A stretch of 64,000 nucleotides of DNA, from the NCBI RefSeq assembly GCF_000758625.1, contig NZ_CP009283.1:323501-387500 (forward strand). Direction: 5' to 3'. Of the stretch, positions 35,442 through 43,899 are shown piece after piece. This stretch comes from Paenibacillus sp. FSL R7-0273 (GTDB lineage: Bacteria > Bacillota > Bacilli > Paenibacillales > Paenibacillaceae). Position numbers and translations under genes: made by a program. Numbering within the stretch: the stretch's first letter is position 1; each line of letters starts with the position of its first letter. Below the pieces are notes generated by a model. It was not told where the DNA came from, did not search any database, and was given only the letters and a program-made list of their open reading frames with translations.

Positions 35442-36542
35442 ATGTCCACGCAGTTAATTCAGCTCAAGAAGGAAGACGAGCAGAAGGTAGTCGAAGAAGC
35501 CTCGCAGTTAATAGAACAGGTAGCCAAGACAGATACCGTAGCCCTAGACTCCCTGATGGATGACATCGGCAAGCTGGGGGTTAAGACGCAGGAGAAGGCC
35601 GGGCAGACACTGAAGCTGCTGGACCGTCCGGTCAATGACCTTATGTCCGGCAAGCGTGTGGAAGTGCCGAATATGATTATGAAGCTGCGCAACGAGTGTG
35701 AGACGCTCCAGCAGAGCAAGAACGTCAGCTTTTTCGGTAAAATGCTCCGCAAGAGCCCGCTCAAGAATTACGTCTATAAATACCAGTCTGTCCGCACCAA
35801 TATTGACGCTATCGTTACCGGCCTGCGTGACGGCCGCGATACGCTGGAAGAGAGCATCGTCAATATGCGCCAGCTCAAGCGCACCTCAATGGAGGAAATC
35901 TACAATCTGCAGACTAAGATTGCCTTCGGTAACAGACTGAAGGAGCTGTTTGAGGTTGAAATTGCCAAGCCCGAGAACGAGTTCCGCAAGGCTTACCTGG
36001 AACGCGGACTGCGCAAGGTTATGGTGCGTATCCAGTCCATGACTGAGATGATCCTGCTCTACAATCAGGCGATTGCCGCTACAGATATCATTAATGACAA
36101 CAATGATAAGCTGATTGATTCGGTTAACAACGCCATTGATAAAACCTCAAACTTGATTACCGTGTCGGCAATGATTGCGATGTCGCTGGCGGACCAGGAG
36201 AATGTCATTTCTGCGGTTGAGGCGACGAACAAGACGATTGAAGACCAGTTCAAGGAGAACGCGCGGCTTCTGCGCACAACGACTGAGAAAACCACGGAGC
36301 TGTTGTCCAAGCCTTCCATGTCGCTTGAAGCTGTCAATCAGGCAATCGGCGATCTGCTGAGCGCACTGGATACCTCCGAGCAGTCCAACCGCCGGATTAT
36401 CGAGAGCTGTCAGGATTACACGTCCAAGATGACTACGATCAATACCCAGCTTAACAACCGTCTCGGCCTTAATGAAGGCTCACAGCCGCAGGCGCTGAAG
36501 CAGGCGGCGAATGACAGCGGGCTCAGCAGCTTTTTGAATTAA
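35442..36542 (+). CDS. telA: Toxic anion resistance protein TelA (YceH-like)
   Basis: Helical TelA/KlaA-family protein of 366 residues, cytosolic or peripheral at the membrane. Family features are LGVKTQEKAGQTLKLLDRPV, KSPLKNYVYKYQSVRTNIDA, the long conserved coiled-coil middle, and MIAMSLADQENVISAVEATN. In B. subtilis the homologue YceH ends the yceC-yceH operon; here it likewise ends the Ter cluster. Molecular function is not known; family members give resistance to tellurite and some antimicrobials. Confidence 0.94.
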   Translation: MSTQLIQLKKEDEQKVVEEASQLIEQVAKTDTVALDSLMDDIGKLGVKTQEKAGQTLKLLDRPVNDLMSGKRVEVPNMIMKLRNECETLQQSKNVSFFGKMLRKSPLKNYVYKYQSVRTNIDAIVTGLRDGRDTLEESIVNMRQLKRTSMEEIYNLQTKIAFGNRLKELFEVEIAKPENEFRKAYLERGLRKVMVRIQSMTEMILLYNQAIAATDIINDNNDKLIDSVNNAIDKTSNLITVSAMIAMSLADQENVISAVEATNKTIEDQFKENARLLRTTTEKTTELLSKPSMSLEAVNQAIGDLLSALDTSEQSNRRIIESCQDYTSKMTTINTQLNNRLGLNEGSQPQALKQAANDSGLSSFLN

Positions 36543-36625
36543 AGACCAGCACTCTGGCCGATTAACCAGAACTCATAATCCCCCGCTTCCCGGCATAGGT
36601 TTTACGGAGAAACGGGGGGCTGGGG

Positions 36626-36727
36626 ATGATACTGGGAGGCTTGATACTGGTGCTTATTATCGTCGCCGGGATCAACAAGGCGGAATCGGTTGCCGGTCTG
36701 AATCACTCTGACGACAGCAGCGGGTAG
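36626..36727 (+). CDS. Possible 33-residue single-pass membrane peptide
   Basis: Small reading frame after telA: ATG at 36626 behind a G-rich stretch, encoding a hydrophobic N-terminal half (MILGGLILVLIIVAG) and a polar tail ending SDDSSG. One membrane segment. Might be chance; no homologue is known to me and the ribosome site is not clean. Confidence 0.3.
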   Translation: MILGGLILVLIIVAGINKAESVAGLNHSDDSSG

Positions 36728-36877
36728 GTCTGCGTGGCGGCCTTCCTTCCTTCGGGGGCTGAAACATTTCTTATGCTTTTCTTGGTTCAAGTAATTTCCA
36801 GCGGTTTATTGGGTATAATAACCCGGGGCTGCGCTGCAGCCCGGACTGCTGAAAATACGAGCGTAAGCGGAGGTCAT

Positions 36878-37675
36878 ATGGAGAACGAGGCACTGCTGCA
36901 GGTTGAAAAATTGGCACTCAAGAAACAGAAGATTTTTAATCAAAGTGTATGGCGCTATATCGCAAGAGCCATGCTGGCCAGCATGTTCATCGGCTTCGGT
37001 GTCATTGTAGCCTTTAAGACAGGGAATTTCTTCTACATGGAGCATTCCCCGATGACCTATCCGATGGCTGCGATTACCTTTGGGGCTGCAATTATTCTGA
37101 TTTCATACGGCGGCGGTGACTTATTCACCGGTGATACCTTTTATTACTCCTATGCTGCTTTGCGAAAAAAGATGCAGTGGACCAAGGTGGTCCGGATGTG
37201 GGTGGTCAGCTATATCGGGAATATTCTCGGGGCAACGGCATTTGCGCTGCTGATTTTTTTGACCGGCTTGTTCGATGACTCCAGCGTTAACGGATTTCTG
37301 CTGAATGTGGTAGCCCACAAAATGGAGGCACCGGCGCTACAGCTGTTCTTCCGGGCGATCCTGTGTAACTGGCTGGTTTGTCTGGCGTTTTTTGTGCCGA
37401 TGTCCATGAAGGGGGACGGGGCCAAAATGTTCGCAATGATGCTGTTCGTTTTCTGCTTCTTTATTTCGGGGTACGAGCATAGTATCGCCAATATGTGTAC
37501 CTTCGCTATCGCACTGGTGCTGGATCATCCCGGAACCATTTCCTGGGGCGGTGTTGTCCACAATCTGGTGCCGGTTACCCTCGGGAACCTGATCGGCGGC
37601 GGTGTGCTGATGGGCGTCATGTACTACTATGTGAACAAGCCGTTTCTGGACAAGGACCCTGGAGATTTGCACTAA
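36878..37675 (+). CDS. Formate/nitrite transporter family channel
   Basis: FNT-family pentameric channel for formate, nitrite or related anions (265 residues, six membrane segments). Evidence is the FIGFGVIVAFKTGNFF segment, GGGDLFTGDTFYY (the FocA/NirC L-T/S region), ILCNWLVCLAFFVPM (CNxLVC motif) and the SGYEHSIANM signature. Start set at the ATG at 36878 with an AGCGGAGG site; an upstream in-frame start would add an unlikely hydrophobic leader. A TATAAT lies at 36814-36819. The cargo cannot be told from sequence. Confidence 0.9.
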   Translation: MENEALLQVEKLALKKQKIFNQSVWRYIARAMLASMFIGFGVIVAFKTGNFFYMEHSPMTYPMAAITFGAAIILISYGGGDLFTGDTFYYSYAALRKKMQWTKVVRMWVVSYIGNILGATAFALLIFLTGLFDDSSVNGFLLNVVAHKMEAPALQLFFRAILCNWLVCLAFFVPMSMKGDGAKMFAMMLFVFCFFISGYEHSIANMCTFAIALVLDHPGTISWGGVVHNLVPVTLGNLIGGGVLMGVMYYYVNKPFLDKDPGDLH

Positions 37676-37694
37676 ATCTAAAGCCTGTACTTAA

Positions 37695-37734
37695 AAAAAG
37701 ACCTTGCTCGGGTATCCCGAAGCAAGGTCTTTTT
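37695..37734. terminator. Bidirectional terminator
   Basis: AAAAAGACCTTGCT (37695-37708) and AGCAAGGTCTTTTT (37721-37734) are perfectly complementary. It lies between the convergent FNT and TPM-domain genes. Confidence 0.92.
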
Positions 37735-37810
37735 AGTGCTGTTCACTTGCCGTGCATGTAACAGCTGCAGCCAAACCGGGCTTCAGCCTGGCCGGAGCTG
37801 CCTTACGGAG

Positions 37811-40156
37811 CTACCACTTGGACCCGCCGGAATTCCGGCCGGATTTGCCTCCGCCGCCCCAGGAGGAGCCGCCGGAGGAGCGTCCGCCCCCTCCCCAGGA
37901 GGAGCCGCCGGAGGATCGTCCGCCGCCGCCGAAGCCGCCCGAGGAGGGCGGGCCGGAGGACATCCGCTTGCGGGCCTGCTCTCTGCGCTGGCGCTCCCGC
38001 ATCATTGCAAGCTGGGCCTGACGCTCAGCTTCCTCCTTTTGCCGCACCAGCCGGTTCGCCTCTTCGACGAAGGAGGATATCTGGGCGGCATAGGACCGCC
38101 CGAGCGTCTCCAGCTCGTCGAGGTTATAAGGGCGGGCGGCCAGCCTTGACTCAAGCTGTCCGTACTCCGGAAGCGGGCTGGCCTGGAATCTGCTCCGGCC
38201 GGCCAAGCCCCTGCTTTCGAGCAGCCGCTGGGCGGAGTCCGCCCGGCTGAGGCCCTCCTGGAACAGGCGCTTCACGCCCTCCAGCCGTCCGTTCAGCTCC
38301 TCCAGGCTCTGTGAGACGCTGCTGAACTGCTTCGCCGTCTCCTCCTGCAGCGTAAGCAGCCGGTCCAGCCCGCTCCGGGCATTGTCGTACTCGCCGCGCT
38401 CGTCGCTGGTCCACGTCTCAATCTGCGGCACCTCACCTGCACCTTGACGCAGGCGGGCGCCCGAGGCATCCAGCACCTCAGCAATGGATGAGAGATGCTG
38501 CTCTGCAAACCGGGTCCGGGCTTCGGCCAGCCGGCTCTGCAGCTCATTACGCCGCTGGGTCAGTCCGCTCCAGCTGCTGCGTACGGTCTCCAGATCACGC
38601 CGGTTGCTCTCGCGGAGCTGCGCCTGCCGTTCCGTCATGGCAACCGCCTCCTGAACGAGCATATCCATCGTTGCGGCTATGCTGCGCACCCGGTCCATAT
38701 CTCCGCTGCGCAGCGGCTCCCGCAGTGTCTCTGCAGCGGCAGCGGCCTGCTCCAGATTATCGTAAGGCCGGACCTTCATGTTGTGCAGTGAATTCTGCTG
38801 AATAATCCCGGCAATCTGCGTACGTGCAGCAGAGAGGACGCCATTGAAGCCCTGCAGCTTATCATCATAGATGTCTACATCGCGCAGATCCTGTTCAATC
38901 TGCTCCTGCTGCTCCTGGGCCTCTTCCGTAATCTCCTGCGCGGCAATCGGATCAAACAGCTCAAGCTGATCCGCCTTCGCGGTTGCTTCGGCCAGCTCCT
39001 TCAGATCCTCGGCAATTTCGTGCAGCTCATAGCCGGTGTCTTTAACGGCATCCTGCAGCTGGCTGTCGAGCTCAGGAGCATCCTTCTTCAGCTCGGTAAT
39101 CTGCTGCTTGACGTTGCGGTCAGCATCACTGATGACTGCAATCTGCCGTTCCTCCTCCTCCAGCCGGGTGCGGAAGGTATTTACAGTCTGCTCCGCCTGA
39201 GCAATTGCAGTCTTAAGCGCAGACAGCTGATAGAATGCCGGCTGCGAACTCCGGTCCGTACTCTGCAGTGCTGATATTTCCACCAGCTGGGCATCTAGCC
39301 GTTTGGAAATCCCGTCCACCATCCCACCGGTCTTGCCCTGTACGATGCCCTGGAACGGCTGCAGCGTCTCAATCGCCCGGTTTGTCTGTACTAGCAGGCC
39401 AGCCAGCTGGCTCTGGAGTTCGCTAAGCTGTTTGCGGCGGCGCTGTCCGGTGACCAGCACATATAGTGCCAGGGCCAGCAGCGCTGCACCTGCGGCAATT
39501 GCCCCGAGGGTCAGCAGCGGCAGGCCTGAGCCGCCGGAAGCTGCTGACCCCGGGCTCCCGCCGCTCAATCCGCCGGAACCTGCAGCCCCTGAGTTCCCGC
39601 CGCTGGTGCCTCCGGCCCCTGTGCCTCCGCCGCCTACAGCACCCGTACTTCCTGTCCCTCCGCTGCCCGGACTGCTGCCAAGGGACTGCAGCTCTGTAAT
39701 CAGCGCGCTGATCCCTCCGGCAAAGTCGCCCTCTCTTGCTGAGGGAATGAAATAGGCGTCTATAATTCCGGTAATAGCGGCGCTCCCCGTTCCTCCTCCC
39801 TGGCTCTGCGACCAGGCATTAATGGCATTCTGGAGCGGGGTGTTGATGAAGTTCAGCTCCACCTGCTGATCGCCTGCAGAGATAAGCAGCAGAATATCGC
39901 GTGCGGCCAGCCCCCAGCTGTCATAGACATTGCTTGCATAATCGGTCGCATTGGCGCCGTCCAGTGAATCTATAGTCAGCACATGGAAGGTGTAACGGTC
40001 ACCGGCAGCAGCCTTGGCGATTGCCTCTGCCTCCTGTGTGGAGAGCATTCCGGCATCATCGGTAACTAATCCCTGCTGTCCTGGAAAGCCGGAGGCCTGA
40101 GCTCCGGTCATCCACAGCACGCTGAAGATCAGGAATAGAGCAAATATTTTTTTCAA
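37811..40156 (-). CDS. TPM-domain surface protein with coiled coil and Gly/Ser/Trp-rich tail
   Basis: About 781 residues. The TTG at 40156 gives a clean signal peptide (KKIFALFLIFSVLWMTGAQA). Next come a TPM domain (about 25-165; LVTDDAGMLSTQEAEAIAKA, ARDILLLISAGDQQVEL), a Gly/Ser linker, a membrane segment (about 215-235, LLTLGAIAAGAALLALALYV), a long cytoplasmic coiled coil (about 240-690), and a tail of GGSSWGGGGRSSGG-type repeats. TPM proteins are linked to photosystem assembly in plants and, in bacteria, to membrane protein upkeep; function here is unknown. The tail resembles the Gly-rich ends of other bacterial TPM proteins. Confidence 0.85.
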   Translation of the reverse strand: MKKIFALFLIFSVLWMTGAQASGFPGQQGLVTDDAGMLSTQEAEAIAKAAAGDRYTFHVLTIDSLDGANATDYASNVYDSWGLAARDILLLISAGDQQVELNFINTPLQNAINAWSQSQGGGTGSAAITGIIDAYFIPSAREGDFAGGISALITELQSLGSSPGSGGTGSTGAVGGGGTGAGGTSGGNSGAAGSGGLSGGSPGSAASGGSGLPLLTLGAIAAGAALLALALYVLVTGQRRRKQLSELQSQLAGLLVQTNRAIETLQPFQGIVQGKTGGMVDGISKRLDAQLVEISALQSTDRSSQPAFYQLSALKTAIAQAEQTVNTFRTRLEEEERQIAVISDADRNVKQQITELKKDAPELDSQLQDAVKDTGYELHEIAEDLKELAEATAKADQLELFDPIAAQEITEEAQEQQEQIEQDLRDVDIYDDKLQGFNGVLSAARTQIAGIIQQNSLHNMKVRPYDNLEQAAAAAETLREPLRSGDMDRVRSIAATMDMLVQEAVAMTERQAQLRESNRRDLETVRSSWSGLTQRRNELQSRLAEARTRFAEQHLSSIAEVLDASGARLRQGAGEVPQIETWTSDERGEYDNARSGLDRLLTLQEETAKQFSSVSQSLEELNGRLEGVKRLFQEGLSRADSAQRLLESRGLAGRSRFQASPLPEYGQLESRLAARPYNLDELETLGRSYAAQISSFVEEANRLVRQKEEAERQAQLAMMRERQRREQARKRMSSGPPSSGGFGGGGRSSGGSSWGGGGRSSGGSSWGGGGKSGRNSGGSKW

Positions 40157-40230
40157 ATTGAGCACACTCCGTTCTAAGGGACTATGGCCCGGTTTCTTAT
40201 TGTGATTATACCCCATAACACCCTTGAATC

Positions 40231-40264
40231 AAAAAAACCGCACCCCCGTACCACGGGAATGCGG
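40231..40264 (-). terminator. Terminator after the 47-residue gene
   Basis: On the minus strand a GC-rich hairpin (CCGCA...TGCGG arms, inner CCCGT/ACGGG) is followed by seven U residues. It closes the small gene at 40276-40419. Confidence 0.75.
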
Positions 40265-40275
40265 CTGTATCACTG

Positions 40276-40419
40276 CTATCTGGTTTGCAGGCAGAGTATA
40301 TATTGCAGTCGGGACTTAATTTCCTTTTGCCATTTCAGGTCTCCGACTTTTACGGCAAGATTGAGCAGATCCAGGTAATCGTCAACCTGTAATGCTGTCC
40401 GGGTAGTGGCTGCGTTCAT
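40276..40419 (-). CDS. 47-residue protein behind a Fur box
   Basis: Small gene found by hand: ATG at 40419, AAAGGAG about 10 bases before it, 47 codons, then a terminator. The protein is soluble and helical (ALQVDDYLDLLNLAVKVGDL, then KEIKSRLQYILCLQ). Similar small YLDLLNLA-type proteins of unknown role occur in Bacillales, from memory. A perfect Fur box lies 61 bases upstream of the start, with a possible promoter (TTAGAC, 16 bases, TATATT) between, so it may be expressed under iron limitation. Confidence 0.65.
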   Translation of the reverse strand: MNAATTRTALQVDDYLDLLNLAVKVGDLKWQKEIKSRLQYILCLQTR

Positions 40420-40479
40420 GGGTGTTCAGTCTCCTTTAGCTCAATATAGTGAAGTGAATGAATAGTCTAAATTTAATAA

Positions 40480-40494
40480 TGATAATCATTATCA
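40480..40494. promoter_or_regulatory. Perfect 7-1-7 Fur box
   Basis: TGATAATCATTATCA matches the Bacillus Fur consensus (TGATAAT-N-ATTATCA) at all positions. It lies in the divergent gap between the 47-residue gene (-) and the substrate-binding GGDEF-EAL gene (+). Confidence 0.8.
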
Positions 40495-40642
40495 CTGGTT
40501 AATGTTATTATCCACACTTTGCCTCTAAAAAGCAATACAAATTTAAAGGTTCTATCTTTATTTCCGTTAAAAGCGGTCCTAGAGCAAGCGCAATTGCACA
40601 TTTTATCACAATTGGCGGGGAATGAGCAGGAATCCTACCATA

Positions 40643-40654
40643 TTTTGTCGAATA
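40643..40654 (+). promoter_or_regulatory. Candidate Spo0A box
   Basis: TTTTGTCGAATA contains the 0A-box core TGTCGAA exactly (40646-40652), about 50 bases before the GGDEF-EAL gene. Confidence 0.5.
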
Positions 40655-40704
40655 AATTCTGCATACGAGGCCCTTAGCTGATTTAGGGAAGAAGGAGATT
40701 TGCG

Positions 40705-43700
40705 ATGAAGCGGTGTACATTTTTGCTTCTGATTAGCATCTTGCTTATGCTGGCACCGTCTGCTGCCGCTCACGCTGAAAGACAGGATATTAAGTACCAG
40801 GCAGAACTGGATTATCCGCCGTTTAAGTATATTCAGAACGGGTATCTGACCGGCTTTGATATCGACCTGACAAGCATGATTTTTGAAAAACAGGAGTATC
40901 TGATCCGCTACAGCACCGGGGACTGGGAGCAGACCCTCGGGCTGCTGACTGCCGGAGAGATTGATACGACCGGACTTATGGCAGTAACGGAGCAGCGGAA
41001 GAAGGATATCCTATTCTCTACACCGGTATTCAAAAGCTACATTTCTGTATATTCACGGCAGACCCTTAAGGACAAGGTGACGCTGGACGCGCTGGGAAAC
41101 TACAAAGTAGGCGTAGGCAAAAGCCAATATTCCGCAGCAATGCTGCAGAGTAAGGCAGGAATTCCCCAATACATAGAATATCCCACTGTACCGGATGCGC
41201 TTAACGCGCTCGAAAGAGGCGAGATTGACCTGCTGTTTGAAAATCAGGGGGTTGTCGACTACCTGATCGTCGAAGGCGGCCTGACAGGAAATGTTATCCG
41301 CAAGCTGAGTAATCTGTATCCTGTAGATGTGGCTTATGGTGTAAGCACTTCTTCTCCTGAGCTCGTCCCCTATATTAATGCAAGGCTTGAACATCTTCAG
41401 CGTTCCGGAGCCTTCGAGGAATTATACCAGCAGTACTTCTTTTCTCATTCGGCAGCCTATAATGCCATGATTAATGACCGGATTATCTTTGGGATTGTAA
41501 TCGGCCTGTGCATTCTTCTCTTCGGGGTCGTATCCATCAGAATGTATATCCGGCGGCTGAGACGCACGATTCATGAGGAGCAGGAATTTTTTGAAGATGT
41601 GATCGAGCATACAGGAATGATTGTGTGGGCGGTAACCGGAGATAAGCGGACCATGCGCTTTAACCGGTTTGCAGAGAAGATGACCGGACTGAAGGAAGAA
41701 GAGGTGCTGGGCAAGAAGCTCGCTGAGCTCCCGGAGCTGGATGGCGGGGTCTCGCTGCTCCGCGACCTGCTGAACCGGGCGGTCTATCAGGATTTTGTCA
41801 ACAATGTAGAGCTGAAGCTGCCTGAGCATTCACCGGAGGCGAGGTTTTTTTCAATACGGACCACGCTGATCAAAGGAATGGATACCCGGGATGAGAATGT
41901 CTACCTTCTGGTGGGGCTTGATATCGACGACTGTAAACAGAATGAACTGAAGCTGCAGCTTAGCTACGAGGAACTGGAATCTACATATGAAGAGCTAACA
42001 GCGACAGAGACGGAATTACAGGAGCAGGTATACAGGCTCAGTGTAAATGAACGGCGCCTGCGCCTGACCTCTGAAGGCTCTGGTGCCTATATGTGGGAGC
42101 TGGACTGGGAGACCGGGTTCTACAGGCTCTCTGACCGCTGGTACGAGGTTATGGGCTACACTGAGGATGAGGTTAACGGGTTTGATAAAGGAGTTCTCAG
42201 TATTATTCACCCTGACGACCGGGAGTCCGCTGATAAAGCAAGAGAGGCGCATCTGAGCGGCAGAACTCCAATCTACGAGACCGAGTACCGCATGCGCACC
42301 AAAGATAACCGGTATATCTGGTTCGAAGTGAGAGGCAAGGCCATCGTGGATCCCGATGACAAGCTGAAGCTGTTCAACGGCTCGCTGATTGACATCAGCA
42401 GACGCAAGCAGGTTGAATTCAAGCTGAATAACAGCTATCAGGAGCTGGAGGCGACCTATGAGCAGCTTACCGCAACCCAGCAGGAGCTGGTGGAGCAATA
42501 TGATATGCTGCTGGAAAATCAGAAGCACATGCACAGGCTGGCCTATATGGACTCGCTCAGCAATCTGCCGAACCGCATCTCCCTGCTGGAGGCAATGGAG
42601 AACTATTTCCGGCGGCCCGGCGGCAAGGCGGCGCTGCTGTTCGTGGATACCGATAATTTCAAATATATCAATGATACACTGGGCCATAAATCCGGCGATA
42701 TTCTGATCCGCAAGGCAAGTGAACGGCTGCAGTCACTGGTGGAGGGCGAGGGGATGCTGTCCAGGCTTGGGGGTGACGAGTTTGTCGTCTTTATTGAGGA
42801 TGCGGATGATCGTGAAGCTGTGCTTCGTCTGGCGGAGAATATTATGCTCGCATTCCGCAGATCCTTCCTGATCGGCGAGAGTAATCTCTATGTGTCTGTC
42901 AGCATCGGTATCTCCTTCTATCCGGAAGACGGGGAGACAACCGAAGAGATTCTCAAGAATGCCGATGTGGCAATGTACCGGGCCAAAGAGGAAGGCAAAG
43001 GCACCTATGTTATCTATGACAAGTCGATGCACACCGCATTTAATGAACGGATGCATATTGAAAAGCACCTGCGCAGCGCCATGAATAATAATGAGTTCGA
43101 GCTGCATTATCAGCCGCAGGCGGATATCAGGACCGGCCGGATCACCGGGTTCGAGGCTCTGATCCGCTGGAACAGTCCGGTGCTCGGGTTTGTATCGCCG
43201 CTCTCCTTCATTAAGGTCGCCGAGGATTCCAGGCTGATTATTTACATCGGGGAGTGGGTGCTGCGGGAAGCCTGCAGCTTCATGAAGGGGATACATGATC
43301 GTACAGGACAGCTCTACAAAATCTCGGTTAATATCTCCATCATTCAGCTCCTGCAGGATGACTTTGTAGACGTGGTGCTGGACAGCCTGCGGGAAAGCGG
43401 GCTTTCACCCAGCTGTCTGGAGCTGGAGATTACGGAATCAATCTTTATGGAATCGTTCGAGAGCACGGTCAGCAAGCTGGAATTCCTCAAGTCGCGCGGC
43501 ATACGGATCGCCCTGGATGACTTCGGAACGGGTTATTCCTCGCTGAGCTATCTGCAGCAGCTGCCGATCTCCACGCTCAAAATGGACAAAATCTTTATTG
43601 ATTCTCTGGCTGATCAGGCGTACAGCGAATCCTTTGTTCAGACAATCATTGTGCTTGGGCATAAAATGGGCCTGGATGTAGTAGCCGAGGGAGTGGAGGA

Positions 43701-43818
43701 TGCCAGCCAGCTGGCGTTCCTGAATGAATCGGGCTGTGACAAGGTGCAGGGCTACCTGATCAGCAGGCCTGTACCTCCGCGGGGAGTATGGGAGCTTCTG
43801 GAGCAGCAGCCTGGCTGA
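40705..43818 (+). CDS. Substrate-binding-PAS-GGDEF-EAL c-di-GMP signalling protein
   Basis: 1037-residue membrane receptor. A signal sequence (1-24) is followed by an extracellular family 3 solute-binding domain (about 28-255; ELDYPPFKYIQNGYLTGFDI), one membrane segment (about 258-280), two PAS domains (about 290-410 and 450-570) and a short coiled coil. The GGDEF domain has an intact active motif at 689-693 (RLGGDEFVV) and the EAL domain begins at 817 (GFEALIRW), with the later motifs ELEITESIF, LDDFGTGYSSLSYL and KMDKIFIDSL. Both cyclase and phosphodiesterase sites look intact. The binding domain suggests control by an amino acid-like ligand. Confidence 0.95.
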   Translation: MKRCTFLLLISILLMLAPSAAAHAERQDIKYQAELDYPPFKYIQNGYLTGFDIDLTSMIFEKQEYLIRYSTGDWEQTLGLLTAGEIDTTGLMAVTEQRKKDILFSTPVFKSYISVYSRQTLKDKVTLDALGNYKVGVGKSQYSAAMLQSKAGIPQYIEYPTVPDALNALERGEIDLLFENQGVVDYLIVEGGLTGNVIRKLSNLYPVDVAYGVSTSSPELVPYINARLEHLQRSGAFEELYQQYFFSHSAAYNAMINDRIIFGIVIGLCILLFGVVSIRMYIRRLRRTIHEEQEFFEDVIEHTGMIVWAVTGDKRTMRFNRFAEKMTGLKEEEVLGKKLAELPELDGGVSLLRDLLNRAVYQDFVNNVELKLPEHSPEARFFSIRTTLIKGMDTRDENVYLLVGLDIDDCKQNELKLQLSYEELESTYEELTATETELQEQVYRLSVNERRLRLTSEGSGAYMWELDWETGFYRLSDRWYEVMGYTEDEVNGFDKGVLSIIHPDDRESADKAREAHLSGRTPIYETEYRMRTKDNRYIWFEVRGKAIVDPDDKLKLFNGSLIDISRRKQVEFKLNNSYQELEATYEQLTATQQELVEQYDMLLENQKHMHRLAYMDSLSNLPNRISLLEAMENYFRRPGGKAALLFVDTDNFKYINDTLGHKSGDILIRKASERLQSLVEGEGMLSRLGGDEFVVFIEDADDREAVLRLAENIMLAFRRSFLIGESNLYVSVSIGISFYPEDGETTEEILKNADVAMYRAKEEGKGTYVIYDKSMHTAFNERMHIEKHLRSAMNNNEFELHYQPQADIRTGRITGFEALIRWNSPVLGFVSPLSFIKVAEDSRLIIYIGEWVLREACSFMKGIHDRTGQLYKISVNISIIQLLQDDFVDVVLDSLRESGLSPSCLELEITESIFMESFESTVSKLEFLKSRGIRIALDDFGTGYSSLSYLQQLPISTLKMDKIFIDSLADQAYSESFVQTIIVLGHKMGLDVVAEGVEDASQLAFLNESGCDKVQGYLISRPVPPRGVWELLEQQPG

Positions 43819-43842
43819 CAGGCCTAAGCCGTCTGCCCGCAT

Positions 43843-43881
43843 AAAAAACCGGATTTGCGCTGTATGCGGATCCGGTTTTTT
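43843..43881. terminator. Bidirectional terminator
   Basis: AAAAAACCGGAT (43843-43854) is complementary to ATCCGGTTTTTT (43870-43881). It lies between two convergent c-di-GMP genes. Confidence 0.9.
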
Positions 43882-43899
43882 GCTGTAAATAAGAATGGA

